From Psoroptes ovis (lineage: Eukaryota > Arthropoda > Arachnida > Sarcoptiformes > Psoroptidae): a stretch of 64,000 nt of DNA. Positions 1-12,596 of the stretch are shown in pieces. The stretch lies in the NCBI GenBank assembly GCA_002943765.1, contig PQWQ01000010.1, positions 250,501 through 314,500 of the forward strand, read 5' to 3'. Each line of letters starts with the position of its first letter. Position 1 is the first letter of the stretch. The position numbers and the translations under genes are program-made. The notes beneath the pieces were generated by a model that worked only from the letters and a program-made list of their open reading frames with translations, did no database searches and was not told where the DNA came from.

Positions 1-1100
1 ATCGATTGATGATGATCGATTCGACATTGATGATAATGATGAATTTTTCTTTATCAAATTCGATGATGGTGGCTGACGATTAGCTAAACTACCACGATTT
101 ACAAGTTCTGCTTTTTGTTTCGAATATGTTGTATCTAGCAGAGGAATGTTTTCATTTTTCAATATAATTTCATCAAATGATTGATTATTGTTTGTTTTTG
201 TTTCATTATCATTGCCATTGTTATCATCATCATTATTATCACTAATATTGGCATCGACATCTTCATTATGATCACTACCATATTTATCATTGATTTCAAC
301 TGTTTTCTTATAATTTTCATTAAGCTGTTTTTCCAGGCATAATATTCGTTGTTGTAATGAATCAATCATCAATATTGATTGCTGTTTTTCTTCATCGACC
401 ATTTTCCGGAATAATTGATCTTTTTCAATCATATCTTGTTCACGTTGTTGTAATTCTTTTAATAATTTTTTTAATTTAAGATATTTTTTCTCCAATAAAT
501 TATATTGTTGTTTGAATTCATTGAAAAGGCTATTTTTTTGTTCTAATTCATTTTTCAATGCAATTATTTGTGATTCTTTTTCTTTGGAAGCAACGATTTC
601 TTCATCTAATTGTTTTTGTTTTTCATACAGTTTTTCATCAGATTTTTTCTTCATTTGACATATTTCATCGGTCAGTGTTGTATATTTTGATTGCCATTCA
701 ACAATATTACGTTTTAGCACATCAATATCATGTAATGATTGTAAATGTTGTTGTTGTATATATGTTATATTAATATTATTATTGTTATTCGAATCATTTA
801 ATTGATTATTCATTGAAGATGATTTATTTGTTGGCAGCGGTGGCGGCTCAGTCACCTGATTGAACGGCTGCTGTTGTGGTGGAATAACATTATCTTTCAT
901 TGCAGAATCATTCGAAATATGATTATTTTGTAATTTAGTTTGTTGTTGTTGTTGTTGATGTTCACCACTCATCATCATCATCATCATTTCATTATTTGTT
1001 TCCATGTTATTATCGTTATTATTATTACTGTGATTATTATCCATCATTGAATACATAATCGAATCTGATTGTCTATGTTGTTGATTCATTAACATCATTT

Positions 1101-1131
<31 letters not shown>

Positions 1132-4100
1132 TTGTTCAGATTGTATCGAACGTGATATTAATTGTGCTATTTCACTATTAGCTGGATCACGTTCACGTCC
1201 AATTAAAAATTGTACTAAACCTGTTGTCGATCTTAATACTGATGCTGCATATGATTGTGTGACGCCGACTAATGATTTTCCATCCACTTCAATTATTTGA
1301 TCATTTGGTTGTATGCTGAAATATGGAGAAAAAATAGATTAATAAAATGAAAATATGTATCATGTAATATATTACCGTCCATCACGGTGTACTGGGCCAC
1401 CTTCGGAAATTGTTTTAACAAATATTCCAAGTTTTTCAATACCAGCATCAGCTCCGACTCCCATTCTATTATTGAATTGTAAATTGATTCGAATTAAAAA
1501 TTATTTTAAATCATAAAAAGAAAAAAAATAACATACCCAATGATACTGAAACCAAGCCCTTCATCACCTTTGATAATTTCGACAGGGAATGTATCCATTT
1601 TTTCGATACGCTTTTCTAATTCATATTCAGCCGAAGCAACAACCGGATCGAATTCTTCATTACGACGATCATATTCTTCAGCTGAATATGTCATAAATAC
1701 TTTGATTGGTTCCGAACTGAAACGTACTTTACTGCTACGTTTTTTCGACGGCATTATTATGCGTCCAGCTGCCAAATCGTATTGATCTGATTGTCGATAG
1801 GAATATCTTGACATATCATTATCATTAATATCAGTTGAGATTAGATTATCATCATCATCATCGTCATCGGTTTCTGGTGGTATACCGGGAGCTTCCATAT
1901 ATAATTCACCATCTTTACGACGATGAAATGGTATATCGTCAATGAATATTAATTCATTATTATCATTATCATTATTGTTAGTATAATTGGAATCGATGTT
2001 GTTATCATTGATTGAGATATTATTATTATTATCAGAAATTTTCGAATTTTGATCTTCATTATGGTCTTGTTGTTTTTCTTTTGTATCATTATCTTTATTC
2101 AATAATCTCTGTGCATCTTCATCGGTCACAACTCCAACATTATTTAAACATTCATCTAAATTAACATCATCAGGTATGCCTGTGGTATCACAACATTTAT
2201 TCAGATCAACATTTTTAATATTATCTAACAGCTGATCATCAACAGCTATTTGTTCGACAATTTTATCAAGTAATTGATCTTGTGTTGTTGATGATGATGA
2301 TGATGATGTTGTCGTCGAAGCTGATGTAGTCGATGGTGATTTATTCAAAGGACTATTTGGCTGGATTATTGATTCACCATGATCAGATATTGGTGAATTT
2401 TCTTTAGTAGATGCATTACTATCGTTGCGAACAATTTCGAATGATTCTTTGACTTGATTTGTTTGCTGTTTAATGTCGTTCTTGATTTGATTCTGTTGAA
2501 ATAAACTTCTAACTTGTGATACTTTCACAACATTCAATTCATTCGTTTCATTTTTAACATTTTCGATGCTTGACTCATTTGAATGTGATTTAGGAGATTT
2601 CAAAGAATCAATGAATCGATTACCAATTGGTTTCACTGATTCTGTATGACCATTTTCACTGTTATTATTATAGCTATTAATACAATTGTTATTAATTTTA
2701 GGTGATGCCTTTGGATTGTCATTCGATTGTAAACGCTCAAATATAGCACGTGCATTATTGAAACGTGATACACGACTTTCTGAACGTTGTAATGAAATAG
2801 GTAATGTTTTTTTCTGACCATTTGTGATGGGTGGTGATGTCGGTGGAGAACGTATCAATGAATTTGGATTCGTTTGCAACGTTGAACGCATTGTTTTAGG
2901 TAATAGCTCTGGTTTTGTTCGATTCAATGCCGGAGGTGTTGTTCGATTGAGTGGTCCATTCGTATTTATTCCATTTGGTTTTAAATTGTTTGAAATATTA
3001 TTTGAATTATCATTACTAAATCGAGATTTTCTTTTATCTAAATTATTATTGACGGTAGTATTTACGATGATCGCTGTTTTCTTAATCAATGGCTGGCTAC
3101 TAGCTGATGTTGTGGTCATTGTAGGCGATTTTGGTGTTTCATCAGTGATGGCATTATGATCATTGTTACTATCATTAAGCATACGATTTTTTATCAATTT
3201 AACATTATTCATTGTTGTTGTTGTTGTTTGGCCATTCATTTTCATTGATTGTTGTTGTTGTTGATCTAAATTAGATAAATTAGGCATACTTTTTACATTC
3301 GATGGAGAAGTTGTCGTTGATGGCGCTGTTGTAGTCGATGTTGGCAATGATGATGTAGATATTGATGGAGATACTGTTGTTGTTGTTGTTGCTGCTGTCG
3401 ATGATGATGATGATGATGAATTGACCGATATGAGACTATTTGATTTTTGTGATAATAATAATCTTTGATTACCACCACTAGTATGATTGTGTTTATTATT
3501 ATTATTTGATAGTAATGATGTCGATGATGTTGATAAATTTGATGAACAAGTTAAATTTGTTTCCGATGTTGCCCCCGGTGGTGATAATGATTGAAATAAA
3601 TTGGCAATTTGACTTACTTTTGTACCTAATTTACGGCCACCAACACCAATACCGATTGCTGCTGTTGCTGGTATTGAATGGCTTCGATTGTTCAATTTTT
3701 GTTGTACACAATTGTTATTGTTATTATTGACACCGACACCAACAACACAACCATTAACACTATTTGTTGATGATGATGATCCATTGGTATAATGATATTG
3801 ATTGTGTTGATGATGATGAGGATGATGATCAACATTTTTGGCATTCGATGATGATTCAAAATTTTGTTTCAACGAATTGAGCTTACAAATCATCGATGTA
3901 GAAGACATGGCATTATTTTCAATGGCACAATTTTTATTTGAAATGATTGCTGCTGTTGATGATTGATTATTTTGATGATGATTATTTTTATTTGACGCTC
4001 TATTTCCAATCAAATCTTTCCAATAACCGGTTGTAACAGTTGATGGTGTTATTGATAATGATGTAGCTGGTGTTGTTGTTGTTGCTGTCACTGGTGATGA

Positions 4101-4169
4101 TGATGATAATAATGTTGATGATGTTCGTGATCGACTAGATGTCAATATTTCGGTACGAACATTTGCCAT
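1..4169 (-). CDS. Nrb/Spn-like: Neurabin/spinophilin-type PP1- and actin-binding scaffold (5' part; 3' end beyond window)
   Basis: Three coding exons are visible: 4169-1537, 1465-1376 and 1315 to beyond position 1, with matching phases, giving at least 1346 residues. Residues 1-800 are low-complexity (Ser, Asn, Thr, Gln runs). A protein phosphatase 1 docking motif KVRF lies at about 814-817, followed by the neurabin signature EPIKVFMTYSAEEYDRR. A PDZ domain follows (FPVEIIKGDEGLGFSIIG across the first splice, then MGVGADAG, LGIFVK, IEVDGKSLVGVTQ and QFLIGRE). After it come Gln/Met/Asn-rich linkers and a heptad-like coiled coil encoded at about 750-300. In this family the protein targets PP1 to F-actin and synaptic or junctional sites. 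The domain order KVRF-PDZ-coiled coil is diagnostic; neurabin and spinophilin are not separable here because invertebrates usually have one homologue. The ATG at 4169 opens the long ORF and no better upstream start was seen. Confidence 0.95.
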
Positions 4170-5548
4170 TTAATTTTTGAATTAAATTAATTAATTGGTT
4201 ATTCATTGATTTTGTTGATTATCCAAAATATTGGAATCATTTGAAATTATTTAATGAAAAAAAATTCGAAAATTTTTAGAAATATTTCATTCTCTTATTC
4301 ATATATGTCATTTGTTGTTTTTTTTGCCATGTAAATATCTCAAATATGCAGATGTTTTCATCATCATTATTTTTGAAATTATTTGTTGAATACTGTAGTC
4401 GATAGACGTAATAATAATAATAATAAAATGTACAATTTTCTTTGGAGAAAAAAATGTTGCAGGTGAATTACAAGTGGAGAAAATTCAAAAAAAATTACAA
4501 AATTGAGGCAAGCGTATTGAATTTATGATTGATTGATTGAATAATTATTATTTGACAATTATGGACGCAAAATTATTTTCTGAAATGAAATGAAAACAAA
4601 AATAAATGATTAACTGTTTTGAACTGGTTTAATGTGTATTAAATTTTACAAATAAAACTCAAAGGTCAACTTTTTGGTGCTTCGATTTCAATTTTCAAAG
4701 AGATTGTTTGCTTTATTTCATTAAAAATTGATTTAAGAATTGTGATTATAGCCTTAATTCACTGAGCTCAAGGATTAGGGAATGAGTACTTGTCAAATTC
4801 TAACAAATTATAGTCAAAATTGATGCTTGTAAATAACAAACAAAGATTAAAACGATAACAACTAAATAAATAAAACACAAAAAAATATACTCATAAAATA
4901 ATCGACAAAATACACATGTACATATTTTTTACACTTTTATTTATTATTTATTTATGACAATGAGTTTAGAAATGTTGATAACAAAAAACAAATGTTTTTT
5001 GATGATGATTGATTGATTGAAATCAAAGTTACAAAGGCTAATATAAATACATAATTGACTCAATATAATTTCGAAATAAATAGTCCAATTGAAACAACAA
5101 TAACCTTATAAAATGATGAAATTATTCAAAATTAAGGTGAATTAATTGAATCAATCGAATCAAATTTGAAACATTTTTCATCATTTCATATCATTTCATT
5201 CGATTTCGAAATGTTCGAATGCAGGAAATGAATTTTTTATTCATATCTTTGGATTAAGAATTGTACAATTTCATCAGCAAATAACTATATGTACTGTATG
5301 AAACAAGACTATAGTCATTCACACACACACACAGACACTGAAGCATCAAATTTCTATTATTATTTTTTGTGATGAATGTGTGATTTAACCATCATCATCA
5401 TCTACAAACAATCATCATTGAATGCTATAGAAAAAAAGGTCGAAGAACCAGAATATTTAAAAGTGCATATATGTGTGTGTATATGTTGCATTTGTTGGTT
5501 TACCTGTATATATTTTTGGATATAGGCAATTATAGTCGCAGCTATTTT

Positions 5549-5620
5549 GACGTATTTATACGTTTTTGACCAGAAACAACTGTTCAAAGCCGCCGACGTA
5601 ATAATACGTGTTCAAGTTCA
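5549..5620. repeat. Paired-palindrome GACGTA repeat, copy A
   Basis: It contains GACGTATTTATACGTTTTTG at 5549 and, about 46 bp on, GACGTAATAATACGTG at 5595. The same layout recurs at 45453-45559 and 62319-62416. Its function is unknown. Confidence 0.6.
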
Positions 5621-8380
5621 AGTTTATATGAAATTTTTAAAATTAAAAATTGACCAATAAATCAAAATATTTTTGCGGCTCTGGTAAAAGGGGTTTTTGG
5701 CATTGATTATACATGTATTATTGTATGAATGCTGATTTGTAGATTGGTCAGGTTTTTTAATGGTTTTCGAAATAGTATAATACATAGGTTCAAGTTTTTT
5801 TTCGAAATCTTTGATTATTGTTTTTTTAATTGAAAATAAATGAATGAATGAATGAAATTAACAAATTGATCAAAGGAGATTGTCATTTTATTGGAAGCTT
5901 TTTACAATTGGATTAAGACATTAATTCAAATAATGGAAAATAAATCAAATAATGAGTCAATTTTCATCCTAAACAACAACAATTAATCTGAAAATTTGAG
6001 AAAATTTCCGAAAAAATTTGAGAAAATATTAAGGATTTTTCACCGTTCGAATCTTTGTACAAATTCTTTGTGCTCAATTTTGACCATGTCCATATTATCA
6101 TAGGTCATCATAATTGCTTTGTTTTGTTTTTTTGGGGCTCATAATTTTCGAAAACAATTTGAAATCATAAATAAAATATTCATATATTTGTGTGTGAATA
6201 AAAAAACACAATTAAAAACAATCAAAAACAGAAAAGATGATGATGGTGATGTTCAAGATGATGATGATAATCAATTTATTTATGTGTAATGGGAGAAAAT
6301 TATGAGAAAATTAAAATGATGATGATTAAATCATTCGAATTTTCGAATTTCATTTAATTCTTATCAAATAAGAATAAGATAAGAATAAGGAAAAAGATGT
6401 TTTGAGCTGTATGTAATTTTCTTAAATGTTTTCTTCTTAGCCACAAGAAAACCGGTTCATTTTAATGTTCGGTTAAACTTTAATAATTTTCAAAATAATG
6501 AAAACTTACCTTCATAATTAAATGTTGAATTGTTTTGTTGAATCTCATAAATAAATTCGAATGATAAAGCTCGCTAGATACACACAAATGGGATCCAAAT
6601 GGATCAAAATAATCAAAATAAAAGATAATTTTAATGTTGATTAGTTGTGCTCATTTTTGATTTGACCTGCAGTATTGTTGTTGTGATTATGCAAATTGAT
6701 TGTTTTTACAAATAGACATTTAAGAGGTTGAAATTTGATTCACTCGAAAAAAACAACACAAAAACAAAAAGTTTTGGCTCATTTTTATTTAATTCAATTT
6801 TTGACAAATTGTTGAATGAATAAATCTTTACTGTTGTTCATTGGCTTGATAAATGAATGGTCATCTGAAGAAGTAATGAGAAAACAGAAAAAATAAATGA
6901 TCAAAAGACCTAAATTAAAGACTATAGTCTTATAAATGAATAAAAAAAGAGACTTGAAATAAGCCCCAACAAACAAACAAACACACAAAAAAAATCCTAA
7001 ACAACACAATACATTTTCAACATTTAGAAAAATGCTATGAGCAAAATCAGTTTGATGGTTTTTGGTTGATTCAATGATGACTTGGTTGTTTGGCTAGTCC
7101 GATGAATAGTTTAGTGGTTGGTTTGGTTTTTGATTTGTTTGTGAGTTTCATTGATTCATTCATTCACATTCACATTCATTGACTGGATTCGGGTTCTTGG
7201 CTAGCTAGCTGGTTTATTGGCTTGATGCAAACGACGAGATGAGGTGCGGTCATCAACACCGTAGACGTCGTCACTGTGTACAGTTTTGATAATAATATTT
7301 GTCGTCTTCATTTTGAATAGTTCATATTTGAAAATTTAAGATGTTTTAAAAAAAGAGATTCAATTGAAATAAATGTTTTTGATCAGAAAAAAAATTGTTC
7401 TTTGTTTACTCGTACACCATACAACAATACTGCTTCTTCTTTTGTTGTATTCTTTATCTCATTTATCAAATGATGGAATATCCGATTATTTGAATCATTT
7501 AGTTGAGAATTGGGTTTGGTTATGTGGTTCGGGTTATAGTTATTTTGGAATTTTCTAAAAATGATAATTTAGTTCGAATGTCACCAAAATCAATAGAAAA
7601 ATTCACCGAAAATGAACCTGTCCATTGATGATTGTGTTCACACAATTTGAGTTGTGAGTAAACAATCTTTTTTGTTTCGCTCTAGAACTAGCAGCAGCAG
7701 CAGTTCCAATTGTTGTTGTTGGATCGAATGTGAATAAAAAAGGGGCGATTGGACCGAAACAATCGAATGTTTTTTTTTTTTTGTTTTCAAATGGCGCGAA
7801 ATTCGAATTTTTTTTTAAATAATAATGATTTCACTTACCTTTATCATGATCTTTTCGTTGGTGTTTCGTTGGACAATTTGGACAATTAAACTAATTATTT
7901 AAAGGTGAGAGCACTTTTAAAATTCAATTTTTGGCCGTGTTGATCAAAATACAATAATAATAATGCTCAACCAGTGATCAGTAAACCAGTGAAAACCAAA
8001 ATAATTTTCATTTTAAAAAATCATAAAACAATCAAACATCAAAAACCAAATTCAAACCATAGAAATTCCAAGGCAACAAACGGCTTTGTAAATGATTGAA
8101 AATGATTTGTGTGGCAATCATTCGAATTATAAATAATGATAATAATAACAAACAAAACATTATGGAATGAAATGATGGCAATGAAATAATAATAAATATT
8201 TCACCATAGTCATTTATAACAACAACAACAAAACATTGTTCATTCGAATCTAAGTTTTAAAAAACCGCATCCAAACACTTTAAAATTTTTCAATTTTCTC
8301 TTGTTTGTTTGTGTTTGTTCAATTGTAAAAATAAAAAATATGAAATAACACAAAATCTATGTTTTTGTAGGGAAAATATC

Positions 8381-8461
8381 CGAGGTTGTCCGAAAAGTTC
8401 ATTCCGCTTAATCAATAGTGTTGCTCATGAAAATCGGCCATAACTTTTCGGACAGCCTAAT
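8381..8461 (-). mobile_element. Hairpin MITE-like element, class A (reverse)
   Basis: The ends GAGGTTGTCCGAAAAGTT and AACTTTTCGGACAGCCTAA are inverted repeats. The core matches the class A core in reverse orientation (TTGCTCATGAAAATCGGCC). No coding capacity. Confidence 0.75.
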
Positions 8462-8737
8462 AACAAAACACATATACAAGAATCATTTTTTTTTTGGCCA
8501 CACGTTGTATTATATGAGTTTATCTTTATGTATTAATATTTGAATTATCATCATCACCACATGGATTTATAAATAAAAAAAAAACTTGTACAAACACGAT
8601 AATCATTATATTTTCAACAGTATTTACATTGGCATCCACACAACGACGACGACGACTATTAAAAAACACTTTTACAAAAATAAATGATGATGACGAACTT
8701 GAACTAAATATTTTGCCACATTACATATCATCATTAT

Positions 8738-8820
8738 ATTAGGTTGTTCCATAAGTTCTCGCCGATTTTTTAATGATTTTCTACGATATAACCGGCAAGA
8801 ACTTATGGGACAACCAAATA
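8738..8820 (+). mobile_element. Hairpin MITE-like element, class B
   Basis: Ends are TTAGGTTGTTCCATAAGTTC and GAACTTATGGGACAACCAAA. The arms extend inward as CGCCGATTTTT/CGGCAAGAAC, making a longer palindrome than in class A. It is flanked by TA-rich sequence. Confidence 0.75.
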
Positions 8821-8990
8821 GCTGTTTGTTGCTGCTATTCACATATCATTATTCAACGATTTTTTGATGATCATAATGATGATGATGATGAATATGTGAA
8901 ACATTTTTTTTTTCGTTTAAAAATTTAAGGATTTAAATACACCGTAGAAATGAAGGGGGAAATAAAATTTGTATTTTTCAATGTATTATG

Positions 8991-9074
8991 TATTAGTTTG
9001 TCCGAAAAGTTCTGGCCGATTTTCATAAGCAACTCTGTTGAATAAGCCGAATGAACTTTACGAACAAGCTAATA
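8991..9074 (+). mobile_element. Hairpin MITE-like element, class A
   Basis: TTAGTTTGTCCGAAAAGTTC at the left end; class A core GGCCGATTTTCATAAGCAAC; degenerate right end ACGAACAAGCTAATA. Confidence 0.72.
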
Positions 9075-9427
9075 TTTTCATTATCATTTTTGAAGGGGGA
9101 AATACAAGCATAATCCAAAAATAGATTAAGACCTCCTTCGGTGGATGCATATATCCATACTTATTATTATTAAAATAAATTTGAATATTTCTGTGGTTCT
9201 GACTAATAATTCTCGGTAATTAATTAAATACGAAAATCATCATTGCAAAAAATCTATGAATGATTTCATTTCAAAGGATATAACTTTAAAATTTTGTCTC
9301 TCGTTGAAAAATTGATCAAAATATCGAAAAATATTTTAAAAATTACAAAATTTTATTCAATTTTTGTGAAATTTTAAAATAAAATCATAAATTATGTAAT
9401 ACAGACAAACAAACAAACAAAAACAAA

Positions 9428-9513
9428 TATTAGGTTGTCCCGAAAATTTTTGCCGATTTTTCAATGATTTTCAATCGATATAACTGGCAAAAACTTTTAG
9501 GACAATCTAATAT
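9428..9513 (+). mobile_element. Hairpin MITE-like element, class B
   Basis: TATTAGGTTGTCCCGAAAAT at the left and TTTTAGGACAATCTAATAT at the right, flanked by TA on both sides. The core TCAATGATTTTCAATCGATA resembles the copy at 8738-8820. Confidence 0.75.
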
Positions 9514-10102
9514 TTAGGCGCACAAAATACTCCTCACACACAGTGATGTGATTGATATATTTATGAATAAATTCAATTTTCTTATATTTATTTATTCATT
9601 GACAGTACTTTGTTTTCTTAAAGTGTGCTGCTTGTTTATTTACACACAAATAAACATCACATTCGAATTTAGAATTCAATTTATTTTCAAATTTGAAATA
9701 TTTGTAAATATATTAATATTTTGAAAAAAAAGATACAGGAAAAACTAATACAAATAAAATGAAATAATTACATTCAAAAAAATAGAGAGAGAAACCGGTC
9801 AATCATACATTACATTGATTTGATTCAATGTAATTCGATTGACATTAAATAATTGAATAAAATTGAATAAATTGCGAAATTGAAATGGACATATATCAAT
9901 ATATTCAAGTGAAGATCAAGTGTTTAACAGATTTGAAATAAAATTTTTTTGAGAACATTAGTGCCATCTATCGGAACAAACAAAAAAATTGTGATAAAAT
10001 TTTTCAGAATATCAAATAATTCAAAAAAATAACTGGAATAATAACTGATATATCATTAATAATAATAATTCGTAAGGCAAAACATATTGATTCGAAACGA
10101 TG

Positions 10103-11493
10103 CTAATCACTATCATAACCACCAGTTTCGAGCAATGTTTTCATTGATAATTTATTTTTACGATTACGACGGCGGCGACGATTCAATTTACGTTTAGACT
10201 TTTTCGTAGCTTGTCCTGAATCCGGTTGATTTTCATCTTCATATTCATTTAACGTTGATGATAATGATGTTGCAACAATCGATTGATGATCACCATCTTC
10301 ATCCAGATCAGATGTTGAACAATCACTTGCTGATGTTGTTGAAACATCTAAATAATCACTGCTATTATTACTATCAAGTGATGATGATAACATTGATGAA
10401 TCATTGCTATCCACATCATAAGTATTGACATTGGCAAAACGTAAGCGTAATTCTTCGATTTGTTTTTGCCGACTTTTACCACCATCATCATGATCATCAT
10501 CATCGTCGTTATCTAAATTTTCCAATGATGATATCATTTTACGTAATTCACGTTCTTTTTTCTTCAGCGCTTTCTTCTGATTTTTTTGCCTTCGTCCCAA
10601 AATACTTGAACCAGGACGAAATACATAAGTTGCTTGCTTATCTGAAAACGTAACACATTTTTTCGGTTTATTCAAATCATCAATGGCGAAACCGTCTTCA
10701 TCTTCATCGTCAACATCAGCGAATGCATAATGATGATTATCATCATCACCAAAATAATAATCACATTCATAACAATCGGATAATATTGCAGGTGATGAAT
10801 CTATAGATGTACCATAATATCCAATATAAGAATCAGATGATAATGAACGTGAAAATCTTATCTGATCATGAAGTGGATATGATTCCGACAGCGTGCGTCT
10901 TGGCCATCCTGGTGGATATTTCAAAATACCACGTATTCTCTAAAGTGCGAAAGGTTTTTGAGAATTAATTCTATATTTTATGATTGAACATATCGAAAGT
11001 ACTGACATTTTTATCCGAATGTGACGATTTATCTGATTTCAAATTTGTTCGAAGATTTTGATTGTTTTCAACAATTTTGATAAAATTTTGGCGTGCGATT
11101 ATCGATGATTCATCATCATCATGTGATGAACTTTCATCTGTTTGTTTATTTTGTCCAGTTGAATCATAATCATCTTCATTATGATTTTTACCATTCAATG
11201 ATTTAAGATGCTGTTGTTGGGCAGCAATCAATCTCTACAATATAATTAATGAAAATCAATGAATGACAATAATTTCGATCATTTGGAATGTAATTTACCT
11301 CCGATTTACTATCATTAATAATCACTGATTGATCATCTAAATTATTTGAATTTTTGAATTTGAAACAATTATTATTATCATTAATATTTTCTATCGAATT
11401 GTCAATGGAAAAATCTGACAATTTTACATGTGAATTAATTATATTTTGATTTCTTTGATTGGTTTTGATTTTTGTGTCATTAGATTTTTGCAT
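10103..11493 (-). CDS. Acidic protein resembling the C-terminal region of Kintoun/DNAAF2 (no PIH1 domain)
   Basis: Three exons were read: 11493-11299, 11234-11007 and 10939-10103. All junctions are in phase 0, giving 419 residues. The first ~140 residues are Asn/Asp/Ser-rich with no domain I recognise. The conserved-looking part is the third exon. It starts RIRGILKYPPGWPRRTLSES. It then carries a PP1-docking KCVTF at about 235-239, followed by FRPGSSILGRRQKNQKK at about 248-264. Acidic and Asp/Ser runs follow, then a basic end (KLNRRRRRNRKNK). From memory, the GILK...SES box plus the SSILGQRKKNQ-type box is typical of the C-terminal part of Kintoun, a cytoplasmic dynein-arm assembly factor. 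That assignment is tentative. No PIH1 domain is encoded between 11493 and the NNT start, so the protein is either short or belongs to another PP1-regulator family. It is divergent from NNT. Confidence 0.6.
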
Positions 11494-12596
11494 AATTTTT
11501 GAAAATTTCTTAAATCAATCTTTATCACTTGACCGATTATATAACTATGATTTGTTTACTTTTTTTGGTCATTGAATAATCTTCTGCTGCTGCTGCAAAA
11601 ACCAATGTTAGATTTGGGTCGCCGATTTCGCTCATCCATTCAATGAAAAAAGGGCGGACTCAATTCAGAAAAAAAATTTTCAGCTGAAAAGCCCTATTTA
11701 TACATGAACAATCAGCTTGATTTTTCGCTTGTATAACTTTCAACTTATAAACACGAAAAAAATTTGCCGAATGATTGATTTTTTAGAAATTTTCATTCGA
11801 AAAATTATTTTTGACAATTAATAATATTAAACATTTGATGAATAATCAACTGTCAAATAATCTTGAACTTTAATTGAATTTTGTCATTTTTACCATCAGC
11901 TAATATACAGTGTTTATTTACACTCATCAACAAAAAATTAACGCGCTTGTGTTTATTTGATCTATTTATTCATAGTAATGTTGTTATGATTTAAATTTAG
12001 CGCATGATTTTTTATTCGAAGCAAGAATCAAGAAAATTTTCTTCAATTTTTCTTCATTTTCATATGAATAGCTTGAAGCTAAAGCAATTGATGGTTTAGA
12101 TTTCCACATTTTTTTTCATTTTTTTAAAAAAAAGAAAGGTATGGTTTTATTCCATATATATTTTTAATGTAAAACATATAATCCTGAATGTCCATTGTTG
12201 CTAGGTTAGCTTCATTTCATTTATTTATTCAATCATTCTCACAAAAGAAAGTATTTTTTTTTTTTTTTTTTGTTTAAAATCATATTTCCATCCACTGATT
12301 ATTTTTATCATCAATACAAAAACACTGTTTAATAAGATTTTTCTTTGTCACATTGATTTACTGATCGATTGATTTTTATTTTGATTAACGCTGATATTTA
12401 CATTTTCATAAATTTTCTTGTTTCATATTTTATAGTGAATGTACACAGAGAGACCACCTTGCCTAGACCCTAGTTGCCATTAGTGTCTGAGTAGAGAGGG
12501 GCCATATGTCAACATTGATCATCAATTGTATACATTCGATTTTATTAGTTTTAGTGCATTGTTTGGCTTACGAAAATTTTTCCTTGATCAACAAAA
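11494..12596. promoter_or_regulatory. Divergent intergenic region (Kintoun-like gene / NNT)
   Basis: These 1.1 kb separate the ATG of the minus-strand gene from the ATG of NNT and so must carry both promoters. There are long T tracts near 12255-12280 and a relatively G+C-rich stretch at about 12450-12510 that may lie in the NNT 5' UTR. No clear TATA box was identified. Confidence 0.45.

Larger units (their letters stand above)
4170..10102. other. Noncoding interval between the neurabin-like and Kintoun-like genes
   Basis: No convincing coding exon was found in this 5.9 kb. It should hold the neurabin promoter and 5' UTR, and the 3' flank of the Kintoun-like gene. Two minus-strand sequences look like good splice donors (AAG followed by GTAAGT, near 6508 and 7838) and could end untranslated neurabin exons; this is speculative. 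The interval contains one GACGTA-type repeat (5549-5620), four hairpin elements (from 8381 to 9513), CAG/CAA triplet runs near 7690 and homopolymer tracts. The short ORFs at 6794-7009 and 7373-7558 have no recognisable domain. Confidence 0.6.

Noticed and set aside
1540..3730. Several plus-strand ORFs opposite neurabin exon 1
   Set aside because: They are antisense shadows of a long coding exon, with no domain.
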